This document shows positions 17,673-25,995 of a DNA stretch of 64,000 nt, in pieces; position 1 is the stretch's first letter; every line of letters starts with the position of its first letter. The translations under genes were made by a program, and so were the position numbers. The notes beneath the pieces are model-generated. The model was given only the letters and a program-made list of their open reading frames with translations. It was not told where the DNA came from and did not search any database. This stretch comes from Hamadaea tsunoensis DSM 44101 (GTDB lineage: Bacteria > Actinomycetota > Actinomycetes > Mycobacteriales > Micromonosporaceae), in the NCBI RefSeq assembly GCF_000428945.1, contig NZ_AUAX01000015.1, positions 124,001-188,000 on the forward strand. The letters run 5' to 3'.

Positions 17673-18227
17673 ATGGCAGGCGACGAGGCACGGCCGGAAC
17701 CCGCCGGCGCACCGACCCCGGTGGCGGCGCACGAGGCCGCTCAGCAGACGATCCGAACGTCGATGTGGGCCACCGTGCCGCGCCTGCTCGCCCGACATCG
17801 GTACCTCGTCCTCGGCACCGCCGACGGCGAGGGTCGCCCTTGGGCCACCCCGGTGTTCTACGCACCCGACGGCGACCACCGAGTCCTGTGGGTTTCCGCA
17901 CCCGACAGCCGGCACTCCCGCAACATCGCCAGCCGTCCGGACGTGGCGATCACCATCTTCGACAGCAACGCGCCCATCGGCGGGGCCGAAGCGCTCTACC
18001 TGGAGGCGACCGCCGAGCCGGTCGCCGATGACGCTCAGACCGCGGCCCTCGCCGTACTCAACTCCAGGCTGCCGGCCGGTCACCAATTGGGCCTGGAAGA
18101 CCTGAGACCGGCTGGGTCGATGCGGATCTACCAGGCCACGGTCGCCCAGCACCATGTGCTCATCCGCGGCGGTGACGCCCGGTTCGACAACGTCACCGAC
18201 GGCCGGCTCCCTGTCACCCCGGCCTGA
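17673..18227 (+). CDS. Pyridoxamine 5'-phosphate oxidase-fold flavoprotein
   Basis: 184 residues with the split-barrel FMN/F420-binding fold. Conserved-looking strands are LVLGTADGEGRPWATPVFY and VLWVSAPDSRHSRNIASRP, the phosphate-contact region of the family. Proteins of this group reduce or oxidise small molecules with FMN, haem or F420; stand-alone copies seldom have known substrates. A good ribosome site (GAGGAGGACTG) precedes the ATG. It is probably cotranscribed with the DHFR-like gene. Confidence 0.75.
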   Translation: MAGDEARPEPAGAPTPVAAHEAAQQTIRTSMWATVPRLLARHRYLVLGTADGEGRPWATPVFYAPDGDHRVLWVSAPDSRHSRNIASRPDVAITIFDSNAPIGGAEALYLEATAEPVADDAQTAALAVLNSRLPAGHQLGLEDLRPAGSMRIYQATVAQHHVLIRGGDARFDNVTDGRLPVTPA

Positions 18228-18247
18228 TCCGAATACCGCTGCGACCC

Positions 18248-18349
18248 AGACCAGGCCTGCCATGCGTCGCCGAGGTGCCTCGACGCCTCGGCCTCGCCGT
18301 GCCGATCACCCACCTCGCGGAACAGATCCAGCGCCTGAGGGAGTCGCTG
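18248..18349 (-). pseudogene. Remnant of a TPR repeat gene
   Basis: On the minus strand about 34 residues read QRLPQALDLFREVGDRHGEA and then SRHLGDAWQAW, a textbook tetratricopeptide repeat of the kind found in AfsR/SARP and NB-ARC-TPR regulators. The frame has no start codon with a ribosome site, loses the pattern on both sides and runs into the 3' end of the PPOX gene. It looks like the fossil of a larger regulator gene. Confidence 0.45.
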
Positions 18350-18430
18350 AGCCAATGGGCTACCGCGTTCGACGACGTGCCCACTCGCCGTCACCGCGGC
18401 GACCTCGACCGGCTCGACTTTGAAGGTCCC

Positions 18431-19030
18431 CTATTCGATGAAACCCCCCGGAGCGCTCAGGCGGACGTGCCGCTCCGATATCCGGGCGTTCGGGAACGTC
18501 TCCGCCAGCCGTCTGCAGGTCTCCGACCAGGACGGTTGTTCCCGCCCCGCGTCTCCAGAGTCGGGCAGGCTCTGATCTCGCGTGGTGTACCAGGTCAGGC
18601 CGGTTCGAAGCGTCATACGGACGAGCGCATAGCTGTGCCACTCGCCCAGCTCGCCGGGGCGCTCATTGAGGTATGAGCCCGAGGTGCTCACCAGGCGGAT
18701 CCTCCTGACGCGTGCCGGGTTCAGCGTCCGCGCCGCGCCGTCAACGCGACGCAGCAGCACGACACGCGGCCGGCTGGGATCGGTCCAGACGCGCAGGATC
18801 TCCCGGCGACGCGTCTTCAGCAGGTGCAAGAGCACCAACCCGGTTCCGGCGAACAACGCGAGGCCGAAGAGTCCATCGAGGGCAGACGGCCGAGCGCGGA
18901 CGACTGTCCAAACCAGAGCAACGATGAGCAGCGCCAGACCCGTCAGAAGGAGCCGAGGCCGCCCCGGCGGCGGGATGTCGGTGTAGTGGCTCCACAGCAC
19001 GTGCTCCCCATCGGTCGGCATGGGCTCCAT
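18431..19030 (-). CDS. Two-helix membrane protein of unknown function
   Basis: About 199 residues. Two transmembrane helices close together near the N-terminus (LLLTGLALLIVALVWTVV and GLFGLALFAGTGLVLLHLL) are followed by a cytoplasmic-type basic domain of about 110 residues that could be a PH-like beta barrel (RPRVVLLRRVDGAARTLNPA). No family recognised. The start is uncertain: in-frame ATGs at 19066, 19030 and 19021 are all possible, and none has a clear ribosome site. It is not obviously linked to its neighbours. Confidence 0.55.
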   Translation of the reverse strand: MEPMPTDGEHVLWSHYTDIPPPGRPRLLLTGLALLIVALVWTVVRARPSALDGLFGLALFAGTGLVLLHLLKTRRREILRVWTDPSRPRVVLLRRVDGAARTLNPARVRRIRLVSTSGSYLNERPGELGEWHSYALVRMTLRTGLTWYTTRDQSLPDSGDAGREQPSWSETCRRLAETFPNARISERHVRLSAPGGFIE

Positions 19031-19253
19031 TATCGACGGCCGCCACTCGTTGCGCCGCATCCTCACGGTCCTGGGTCAAGAGCTTCGTCGTCCACGGCGT
19101 GATCACCTGCGCCTGCGCGGTCGAGCCCGGCGGTCAGCGTCGAGGTCTGGCTGTCGGGATATGGCGGACACTACAGTGATAGCGCCGCACCGCGCTTCAC
19201 CACGGTCGCGGAAGGTTGATTCGGGCGGGGTGCGTAGCGAGGAGGACCCAGAC

Positions 19254-19835
19254 GTGTGGGGGACCATTGCGCTGATCATCTGTGGTCCCGTCATCTGGTG
19301 GACGTTTCGTGGGACCGCTGCTCCCCGTACTGCGGCATCGGCCGTCCTCAGCTCGTGGGTGATGCGCCTGAGCTTGCTGCTGTACGTGGTGGCCGACGTG
19401 ATCCTGTTGCTGTCCGATGTGTACAGCACGGCCAACACCGTCGGCGCGGTGATCTGGGTCATCGCGGGAGTCCTTGCCTTCTGGGCGACGACGCGGTGGC
19501 GCTACGGGCTTCCGGCCGTCGTCGACCGCGTGTCAGCCAAGCATGAAGCAGCCTGGCAGGTCGACGCCGAAGCCGGGAACCCGCAGGCGGCACACATGTT
19601 GGGGACCAGTCTCAAGGTGCGCGGCGAGCTGGAGACTGCGCGCCGGTGGCTGCAGACGGCGGCCGAGGCCGGGTTGGCCGACGCGCAGTGGGACCTGGCA
19701 CGCCTCATCGACCAGATGGAGGGCGCTGCCGCGGCGAGGCCATGGTTCGAGGCCGCAGCGGCCGGCGGGCACCCCGGCGCGCGGCACCTGCTGCGGCCCG
19801 GCGGGGCGTACGAAGTCACCGAAGACGCGGGCTGA
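19254..19835 (+). CDS. Membrane protein with Sel1/TPR-like repeats
   Basis: 193 residues. The first half carries three hydrophobic segments; the second half has Sel1-like repeats (AAWQVDAEAGNPQAAHMLGT; WLQTAAEAGLADAQWDLARL; WFEAAAAGGHPGARHLL) which usually act as a protein-binding scaffold. The GTG at 19254 is chosen because GGAGGA lies 7 nt before it; an ATG at 19161 would add 31 polar residues without a ribosome site. Function unknown. Confidence 0.6.
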   Translation: MWGTIALIICGPVIWWTFRGTAAPRTAASAVLSSWVMRLSLLLYVVADVILLLSDVYSTANTVGAVIWVIAGVLAFWATTRWRYGLPAVVDRVSAKHEAAWQVDAEAGNPQAAHMLGTSLKVRGELETARRWLQTAAEAGLADAQWDLARLIDQMEGAAAARPWFEAAAAGGHPGARHLLRPGGAYEVTEDAG

Positions 19836-19925
19836 CCCGGAGACGACCTCACCGCTCGTCCTTCCTCATTTCACCATCGCCCTGTACGCCTGGAGCCCGA
19901 ACGGGACCGGGAATACGTAGCGCCG

Positions 19926-20714
19926 TCAAACGGCGTTCGCGTCCTCGATCGCGTCGCGATGGAGGATCGGCTCGGTGGTGTACGGCTGCCCGGACAGCGG
20001 AAACAGCAGCACGCCGCACATCTTCGTGTCGGCCCAGACGCACACTCCCGAACCGTCCTCCTCACGGATGCCGCAGCGCGCGTACATCGGCAAGCGGTTG
20101 GCGGACACCGGCGACGAGAGGGCGCGCTGCCAGGTGTCGGCGTACTGGGGTCCGGAGTAGTGCCGCTCGACGGACGTCACCCAGGCTGTCGCGTCGGGCA
20201 TGGCGACGCCGAAGACGACGACCTCCACGACGTTGTCGTTCGCTTCGTCACCGTACGCACCGGACACCGACGGGACGCCCTTCGGCAACATGGTGGCGGC
20301 CCAGGTCAGTTCGGTGTGCGCGGCGGCGGCGTAGGTCGCGGGCGCCTTGGGCCGCCCGACCAGGCGGTCCGGCAGAATGAGCCGGTCGCCCACGATCATG
20401 TGCGGTGAAGGCGACGGTTGCAGCGGCAACGACGACTCCGTCGGCATCGGCGGGTAGTCACCGGGCAGTCCGATCGGCTGGGCGCCGGTGCCCCGGTGCG
20501 ACCAGGCGATCAGGCCCGCCCCGCAGCCGAACACGACCGCGAGGGCCATCACTACGCCGGCGATCGTGACGGGAATCCAGATCCGTGACTTCGGCGCGGC
20601 CGGCCGGGCCGCAGGCCGCATCGGCACCGGGGCACCGTACGCGGGAGGCGCCGCATACGGTTGCGGCGCAACGGGTTCCGGCCGATCGTCCGGTGGCTGC
20701 CATGGCCCGGCCAT
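19926..20714 (-). CDS. Membrane-anchored protein with proline-rich N-terminus
   Basis: 262 residues. A Pro/Ala/Tyr-rich cytoplasmic N-terminus of about 42 residues (PQPYAAPPAYGAPVPMRP) leads into one transmembrane helix (PVTIAGVVMALAVVFGCGAG) and an extracytoplasmic domain of about 190 residues with several cysteines near the C-terminus. This layout is common for uncharacterised actinobacterial envelope proteins. The ATG follows GAGGAGCG. Convergent with the Sel1-like gene; 57 bp upstream of it ends the NamZ-like gene on the same strand. Confidence 0.6.
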   Translation of the reverse strand: MAGPWQPPDDRPEPVAPQPYAAPPAYGAPVPMRPAARPAAPKSRIWIPVTIAGVVMALAVVFGCGAGLIAWSHRGTGAQPIGLPGDYPPMPTESSLPLQPSPSPHMIVGDRLILPDRLVGRPKAPATYAAAAHTELTWAATMLPKGVPSVSGAYGDEANDNVVEVVVFGVAMPDATAWVTSVERHYSGPQYADTWQRALSSPVSANRLPMYARCGIREEDGSGVCVWADTKMCGVLLFPLSGQPYTTEPILHRDAIEDANAV

Positions 20715-20771
20715 AAAACGCTCCTCGGTTGAGGAAGCCGATCCTAACGGTCGCGGGCAACTTCCACGGGG

Positions 20772-21995
20772 TCAGTAGAGCAGGTACGGCCGCCGTCGCA
20801 GCTCGAACGCCGCCAGTTCCCCGGCCCACGCACCTACGACCTCGTCGACCTCGGCCCCTGCGTCGATCATGGTACGCAGCCGGTCCGAGCCGGTGAGCTT
20901 GTCGACCCAGTACGGCCGGACAGGATCGTACGAGTCGGCGCGCCAGGCGAACGCCGGATACCGGCGCGCTTCCACGAGCATCGCGACCGCGGTGCGGATG
21001 GGGTCGTACGCCGCCCGGTCCACCACCTTGATCTCGACACCGGCGCACAGCCGATTGAGCATGGGCGGGTGCTGGCCGGCGACCGCGGGGACGAAGTACG
21101 CCTCCCGGAACCGCACGCCGGGCAGGTCGCGGTCGTTGAGCCGGTCACACCAGCGGTGGTCGAAGTCCGTGGCCAGACCGCCGATCAGCTCGAAGGGACG
21201 GGTGGTGCCACGGCCGTCGGTGATCGAGGCGACCCCCTCGAACAGCCCGGTACCCGGGTAGACCAGGGCCGTGTCCGGAGTCGGCATGTTCGGGCTGGGC
21301 ATGACCCACGGCAGGTCGATGTCGGCGGCGAACATGGTGCGCTCCCAGCCGCGTACGGTCACCACCTCCAGCTCGACCGGGCGCCCGGCCTCGGCCGGGA
21401 GGAACTCCGCGTTGAAGTAGCGCGCCAGCTCCCCGACGGTCATGCCGTGCTGCTGGACGATCGCCTTCAGGCCGACCGCGGAGGCGTACGGCGCGGTCAG
21501 CATCGGCCCGTACGCCGTCCCGCCGATCGGGTTGGGCCGGTCGAGAACGACGTAGCGCAGGCCGAGCCGGGCCGCCGCGACCATGGAGACGTACATGGTC
21601 CAGATGTAGGTGTAGAAGCGGACGCCCACGTCCTGGATGTCGAAGACGACGGTGTCGGCCCCGGCCGCGGCCAGCAGCTGTTCCCATCGGGCGCCGGATG
21701 CCTCGTACGCGTCGTAGACGGTGATGCCGGTACGGCGGTCGACGGAGGTTCCTTCGCTGCCGCCGTCCTGCGCCGAACCCCGGAAGCCGTGCTCGGCTCC
21801 GAAGACGGCGACGACATTCACCTTCCCGGACGCGTGCATGAGGTCGACCAGATGCCGGTACTGTGCGTCGACGCCGGTCGGGTTGGACACCACCCCCACC
21901 TTCCGGCCCGCCAGGAGCGCGAAGTCGTCGGCGACGAGCCGATCCAGTCCGGTGTCCACGCGACGGGCGGTTGGCCGCGGGTGCCTGTCGTGCAA
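20772..21995 (-). CDS. namZ: Exo-beta-N-acetylmuramidase NamZ-like (DUF1343, GH171)
   Basis: 407 residues. The N-terminal Rossmann-like half (GRKVGVVSNPTGVD; VVAVFGAEHGFRG; DTVVFDIQDVGVRFYTYIWT) and the C-terminal half (LPWVMPSPNMPTPDTALVYP; GLFEGVASITDGRGTTRPFE) match the DUF1343/NamZ family, which removes terminal MurNAc from peptidoglycan fragments during cell-wall recycling. The best start is a TTG: TAGGAG lies 7 nt before it, while the more distal ATG at 22091 lacks a ribosome site and adds low-complexity residues. No signal peptide is visible, so a cytoplasmic role seems likely, unlike the exported family members of Bacteroidota. Divergent from a sigma factor gene. Confidence 0.85.
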   Translation of the reverse strand: MHDRHPRPTARRVDTGLDRLVADDFALLAGRKVGVVSNPTGVDAQYRHLVDLMHASGKVNVVAVFGAEHGFRGSAQDGGSEGTSVDRRTGITVYDAYEASGARWEQLLAAAGADTVVFDIQDVGVRFYTYIWTMYVSMVAAARLGLRYVVLDRPNPIGGTAYGPMLTAPYASAVGLKAIVQQHGMTVGELARYFNAEFLPAEAGRPVELEVVTVRGWERTMFAADIDLPWVMPSPNMPTPDTALVYPGTGLFEGVASITDGRGTTRPFELIGGLATDFDHRWCDRLNDRDLPGVRFREAYFVPAVAGQHPPMLNRLCAGVEIKVVDRAAYDPIRTAVAMLVEARRYPAFAWRADSYDPVRPYWVDKLTGSDRLRTMIDAGAEVDEVVGAWAGELAAFELRRRPYLLY

Positions 21996-22072
21996 GAGCG
22001 TTCTCCTACCGGGTGGGGCGGGACGTGCGGCCCGCCGGGCGACAAGAAACCTATCTTCCGGCCGGTCCCAGC

Positions 22073-22092
22073 GTTGCTGAGGCCTCGGCAAC
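22073..22092. promoter_or_regulatory. 20-bp palindrome between namZ-like and sigma genes
   Basis: GTTGCTGAGG followed by CCTCGGCAAC, a symmetric 20-mer with one mismatched pair. It lies about 78 bp upstream of the TTG of the muramidase and about 90 bp upstream of the sigma gene. It could be an operator for either gene or a hairpin in a leader. Confidence 0.35.
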
Positions 22093-22180
22093 GATGCTCA
22101 GGCGGCCGATCAGAGTTCGATCATGGGCCGCTCGTTTACCGCGGGCGGTGGCCAACGCGTGTTGGAGGTAGGAGGTGGGT

Positions 22181-22696
22181 GTGGATACCGACGATTTCGC
22201 GGAGTTCGTCGCGAGCAGGTCGGCGACGCTGCTGCGGGCGGCGTGGTTGCTGACCGGTGATGCGGGCAAGGCCGAAGACCTGCTTCAGACCGCGCTGATG
22301 GCGACCTGGCGGCGGTGGGCACGCGTCGCGGCGGGCGGCGATCCGGAGCCTTACGTGCGCCGAGTGCTGTTCTCCACGTATGTGAGCTGGTGGCGGCGCC
22401 GGTGGCGAGCCGAAGTGCCCACCCAGGTCCTGCCGGACGGCATGAGGCCCGACGATGTCGCCCAAAGCCAGGCCGAGCGGGACGTGGTGCGGCGCGCGCT
22501 GAACAAACTGACGCGTCAGCAACGGGCGATCGTCGTCCTGCGCTACGTCGAGGACCTGTCCGTCGCCCAGACGGCGGAGATCCTTCAGACCTCGCCCGAC
22601 ACGGTGAAAGTCCAGGCAAGTAAGGCATTGGCGAAGTTGCGATCTGATCCGCAGCTACGCATGGCCGAGATGGGAGCAATGGGAAATGTCCGATGA
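22181..22696 (+). CDS. SigE-family ECF sigma factor
   Basis: 171 residues, only the sigma part: region 2 (LTGDAGKAEDLLQTALMATW) and region 4 (LTRQQRAIVVLRYVEDLSVA, then TAEILQTSPDTVKVQASKAL). The GTG at 22181 is 5 nt after AGGAGG; another GTG two codons earlier is too close to it. The gene overlaps the next one by 11 bp. The pair sigma plus membrane protein corresponds, domain for domain, to the single fused protein encoded at 3255-4787. Confidence 0.85.
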   Translation: MDTDDFAEFVASRSATLLRAAWLLTGDAGKAEDLLQTALMATWRRWARVAAGGDPEPYVRRVLFSTYVSWWRRRWRAEVPTQVLPDGMRPDDVAQSQAERDVVRRALNKLTRQQRAIVVLRYVEDLSVAQTAEILQTSPDTVKVQASKALAKLRSDPQLRMAEMGAMGNVR

Positions 22697-23834
22697 GGAG
22701 CATCTACGGGCGATACTGCTCGACGCCGTGCCGCCCTTGACCGGGCCGCAGGACTGGTCCACCGTCGTGGCCCGGCGTGTTCGGCGGACCCGCCGCCGCG
22801 TCGCGCTGGCCGCGGCCGTCAGCACGGTGGTCGCGATGATCGGCAGCAGCATGACCGTCCAGTTGATCGGCAACACCGCCACGCCACCCCACCGGCCGGC
22901 ACTGACGTGCCCCGAGGTGCCGGCGGACTGGCTGCAGACCGTACCCGACAGCGATACGCCGGGTAGGTTCATCGACCCTTCCGGTGTCGCGTCGGTGTCG
23001 ATGTGCCTCAAAACCGTGAGCGGGCCGCCGCGCGAGGAGACCGTCTGGACGCTGGACACCCGTCTCCCGCAGATGCTGGACGTGTTCAACGCCATGCCGA
23101 CCAAGGCGAACTTCAACGAACAGCGCAAGCGGAACCACCCCGACGCGAACATCCCCTCCGAGTGGATGTGCGACGCCGTCGGCTACTTCCAGGAATTCGC
23201 CTTCGCGGTCACCTACACCGACGGCCGGGTCGTCACCGTCCTGACCGATCGCAACTGCGGCCTGGCCTACCTCGACGGGCACCTGCGAGTCATGCAGCCG
23301 TCGCCGGTGAACACCTTCAAACAGCTCTACCTCGGCCAGCAGATCAGCCGCACCGACCCCGCCACGGTCGCGACCCCGTCGTGCCCGTCGACCACGTCGG
23401 GCGCCGGTGAGTTCATCGACCAGATCAGCGCGATGCGCATCGCGACCCTGACGTCCGACGACCCGTTCCTGCCCACCCCGCTGGTGGCCGTCGCATTGTG
23501 CCGCTACGCCGACAACGGAACCGGACTGCGCCTGACCGCACACTACGAGGCGCGAACAACCGGCGACCCGCGACTGCCTGGTCCTGTCGACACCTGGCGA
23601 CAGCGGATCAACGCCGCGACCGCACGCCGCGAGGGCGCGGCCGGCTGCCACGGCGCCTCAGACCTCGCCAACGCCACCGCGCTCGACGTGATGTGGGCGG
23701 CTGACGAGAGCGGAGCAGTCTCCGCCGTCCCCGTCGAATGGGGACCGTGCCGTCAGGTCGTCGCCCGGAACGCGACCATCCCCCCGTCCGAGAGCTTGAA
23801 GGAATACCTGGACCAGGTACTCGCTACCAGATGA
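22686..23834 (+). CDS. Membrane-anchored partner of the sigma factor
   Basis: 382 residues. A short cytoplasmic N-terminus (WSTVVARRVRRTRRRV) precedes one transmembrane helix (ALAAAVSTVVAMIGSS) and about 310 residues of extracytoplasmic domain with eight or more cysteines, probably disulfide bonded. Its ATG lies 11 bp inside the sigma gene, so the two are translated together. By position it may act as anti-sigma factor or signal sensor, but it has no recognisable zinc anti-sigma motif (HxxxCxxC). The extracytoplasmic domain is not recognised. Confidence 0.65.
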   Translation: MSDEEHLRAILLDAVPPLTGPQDWSTVVARRVRRTRRRVALAAAVSTVVAMIGSSMTVQLIGNTATPPHRPALTCPEVPADWLQTVPDSDTPGRFIDPSGVASVSMCLKTVSGPPREETVWTLDTRLPQMLDVFNAMPTKANFNEQRKRNHPDANIPSEWMCDAVGYFQEFAFAVTYTDGRVVTVLTDRNCGLAYLDGHLRVMQPSPVNTFKQLYLGQQISRTDPATVATPSCPSTTSGAGEFIDQISAMRIATLTSDDPFLPTPLVAVALCRYADNGTGLRLTAHYEARTTGDPRLPGPVDTWRQRINAATARREGAAGCHGASDLANATALDVMWAADESGAVSAVPVEWGPCRQVVARNATIPPSESLKEYLDQVLATR

Positions 23835-23845
23835 CCGCACCGATC

Positions 23846-23882
23846 GGCATCGCCTGGTGACGACCGAGCACCAGGCGATGCC
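23846..23882. terminator. Strong hairpin after the sigma operon
   Basis: Perfect 14-bp stem (GGCATCGCCTGGTG with CACCAGGCGATGCC) and 9-nt loop, starting 12 bp after the stop codon. First of three hairpins in the 160-bp convergent gap. Confidence 0.7.
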
Positions 23883-23883
23883 G

Positions 23884-23909
23884 CGCGCCGACGTTGCAGT
23901 GTCGGCGCG
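23884..23909. terminator. Second hairpin of the convergent gap
   Basis: Perfect 9-bp stem (CGCGCCGAC with GTCGGCGCG) and 8-nt loop, directly after the first hairpin. Confidence 0.5.
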
Positions 23910-23954
23910 TCCGCGAGCGAATCCGCGTTGCCCACGTCGGCAAAGACTCGCGTG

Positions 23955-23987
23955 TGGCGGGTGTGGTTGCACGGACCCCACCCGCCA
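23955..23987. terminator. Third hairpin, next to the GH27 stop codon
   Basis: 12-bp stem with one mismatch (TGGCGGGTGTGG with CCCCACCCGCCA) and 9-nt loop, 7 bp from the end of the convergent GH27 gene. It probably ends the minus-strand operon. Confidence 0.55.
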
Positions 23988-23994
23988 GGGACGA

Positions 23995-25986
23995 TCACCC
24001 GACCGAGAGCCGGTCGAAGTTGGGATTGCCGTCCGCTCCGGTGGCGGTGACCCGGATCAGGTTCGAGCCGGTCGTCAGAGTGGCGGTGAAGCTGACCGTC
24101 GCCCACGTGTCCCAGTTGCCGGTGGTCGGGAACGAGAGGCCGGGCAGGGTCACGCCGTTGACGCTGACGTCCGCCGTGCGGGTCGCGGCCGTGCCGTTCG
24201 CGTACCGGATGGTGATGGTCGTTGCGGCCGTGCTCGCCGAGCTGACCGACCACTGGACGTAGGGGCCGGCGAGGTTGTCGCCGTTGACGAAGCCGGTGCC
24301 GAAGAAGCCGGTGTGGTTGGACTCGACCACGCCCTGCACGATCGTGGCGTCCTCGGCCTCATAGTTGGCCACGGGGGTCGTCGCGGTGGTGACGTCGAGG
24401 TAGTCGAGGTTGGCCACGCCACCCGCACCGGTCGCGGTCAGCCGGATCAGATTCGTGCCCGCTACCAGGTTGACCGTCGCGACCTGCGTCTTCCACAGCG
24501 ACCATGCCCCGGTCGGCGGGAACGCGAGCGTCGTGGCGCCGGAACCGTTGACGGTCAGCGTCGAGGGCCGGTCTGCCGTGCCGCCGTTGCCGTAGTCGAG
24601 GGTCAGCCGGGCCTGCCCGGCCGCCGCTGCCGTGACCGCGAACTCGACGTAGCTGCCGGCGGCGTTGGCGGTGTTGACGAAGCCGGTGCCGGAGAAGCCG
24701 GACCAGTTGGCATCCACCGTGGAGCCAGTGCTGGTCGCCGCCTGCTCGGCCTCGAAGCGCGTCGTCGTGCCCGCCCGCGACACCCGGTAGACGACGGTCG
24801 CGTGCCCACCGACCGAGGCGCTGATCGCACCGCTGCTCGTGGTGACGGCCTTGGACCACAGGTCCTTCAGCGTGTAGGAGGCTGATCCGCCGATTCCCGC
24901 CGCGGCGGCGGTCGTGCTGATCGTTGCGCTCGTGGTGGTCTCGTTCGACAGCGCCACGGCCCGGTCGCCGTTGGCGAGGGTCTTGACGTACGCGACGTGG
25001 CCCGCGCCGTCGTTGCTCAGCACGGTGCCCTGGCGGCCCAGCGGGTCCTGGTCGACCGCGATGACGTCGGCGTTCTTCAGGATCGTGAGCGTGTCGGCCG
25101 AGGCCGTACGCAGATCGGAGCCGATGAGCAGGGGCGCGGCCATCATCGCCCAGAGGCTGAAGTGGCTGCGGTACTCGGTGGCGGTCATCCCGCCGTTGCC
25201 CACTTCCAGCATGTCGGGGTCGTTCCAGTGGCCGGGGCCGGCGTACTGGGCGAGGTCGCGGTCGATCTGCGCCTTGCCGATCATGCTGGTCCAGCTGTCG
25301 CTGATGTCGCCGGTGGTACGCCACAGGTTGCCGACCGGGCCGCCCCAGGTCCACACCTTCGGGTCGGTACGCCCCCATTCGCAGATCGAGTAGACGATGG
25401 GCCGCCCGGTCGCCGCCAGCGCGTCGCGCATGGTCGTGTACCGCTGCTGCGCGTCGACGTTCTGGTTGTTGCAGTTGTCGTACTTCAGGTAGTCCACGCC
25501 CCAGGAGGCGAAGGTGGCGGCGTCGGTCGTCTCGTGGCCGAGGCCGCCGGAGAAGCCGAGGGTGTTGCACGTCTTGGTCCCGGCGCTGGTGTAGACGCCG
25601 AGTTTGAGACCCCGGGCGTGGGCGTAGTCCGCGAGGTACTTGATGCCGTGCGGGAACCGGGTCGGGTCGGGGATGAGAACGCCGTTGGCGTCGCGGGAGT
25701 TGGGTGCCGGCACGGCCCAGCAGTCGTCGAGGTTGACGTACTTGTAACCGGCGTCGCGCAGGCCCTGGTTGACGAAGATGTCCATGATCCCGAGGACCAT
25801 CGACTCGTTGAACTCGGCCCGGCAGCCGGTGGAGTTCCAGTTGTTGAAGCCCATCGGTGGCGTACGGGCGAGGCCGTTGTCCAGCGCCAGCGCCGGTTGC
25901 GGGCTCGCCGCGACGATCGCGACGAGGGTGGCGGCGGCGGTGCCGACCAGTGCCAGGGTTGCGCGGAGGGTGCGAGCGGTACGCAC
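23995..25986 (-). CDS. Secreted GH27 alpha-galactosidase with two CBM35 modules
   Basis: 663 residues with an N-terminal signal peptide (about 1-35). The GH27 TIM barrel starts TPPMGFNNWNSTGC; the nucleophile is Asp170 in YLKYDNCNN and the likely acid/base Asp227 in TTGDISDSW. A C-terminal beta domain follows, then two CBM35-type modules (about 410-535 and 540-663), each with an EAEQ/EAED start and a YANGT-type strand. It hydrolyses terminal alpha-galactose (or beta-arabinopyranose) from galactan or arabinogalactan side chains. Last gene of a three-gene minus-strand operon: its GTG lies 9 bp after the lyase-like gene, and the ribosome site AAGGAGA overlaps that gene's TAA stop. Confidence 0.9.
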   Translation of the reverse strand: MRTARTLRATLALVGTAAATLVAIVAASPQPALALDNGLARTPPMGFNNWNSTGCRAEFNESMVLGIMDIFVNQGLRDAGYKYVNLDDCWAVPAPNSRDANGVLIPDPTRFPHGIKYLADYAHARGLKLGVYTSAGTKTCNTLGFSGGLGHETTDAATFASWGVDYLKYDNCNNQNVDAQQRYTTMRDALAATGRPIVYSICEWGRTDPKVWTWGGPVGNLWRTTGDISDSWTSMIGKAQIDRDLAQYAGPGHWNDPDMLEVGNGGMTATEYRSHFSLWAMMAAPLLIGSDLRTASADTLTILKNADVIAVDQDPLGRQGTVLSNDGAGHVAYVKTLANGDRAVALSNETTTSATISTTAAAAGIGGSASYTLKDLWSKAVTTSSGAISASVGGHATVVYRVSRAGTTTRFEAEQAATSTGSTVDANWSGFSGTGFVNTANAAGSYVEFAVTAAAAGQARLTLDYGNGGTADRPSTLTVNGSGATTLAFPPTGAWSLWKTQVATVNLVAGTNLIRLTATGAGGVANLDYLDVTTATTPVANYEAEDATIVQGVVESNHTGFFGTGFVNGDNLAGPYVQWSVSSASTAATTITIRYANGTAATRTADVSVNGVTLPGLSFPTTGNWDTWATVSFTATLTTGSNLIRVTATGADGNPNFDRLSVG

Positions 25987-25995
25987 AGCGTCTCC

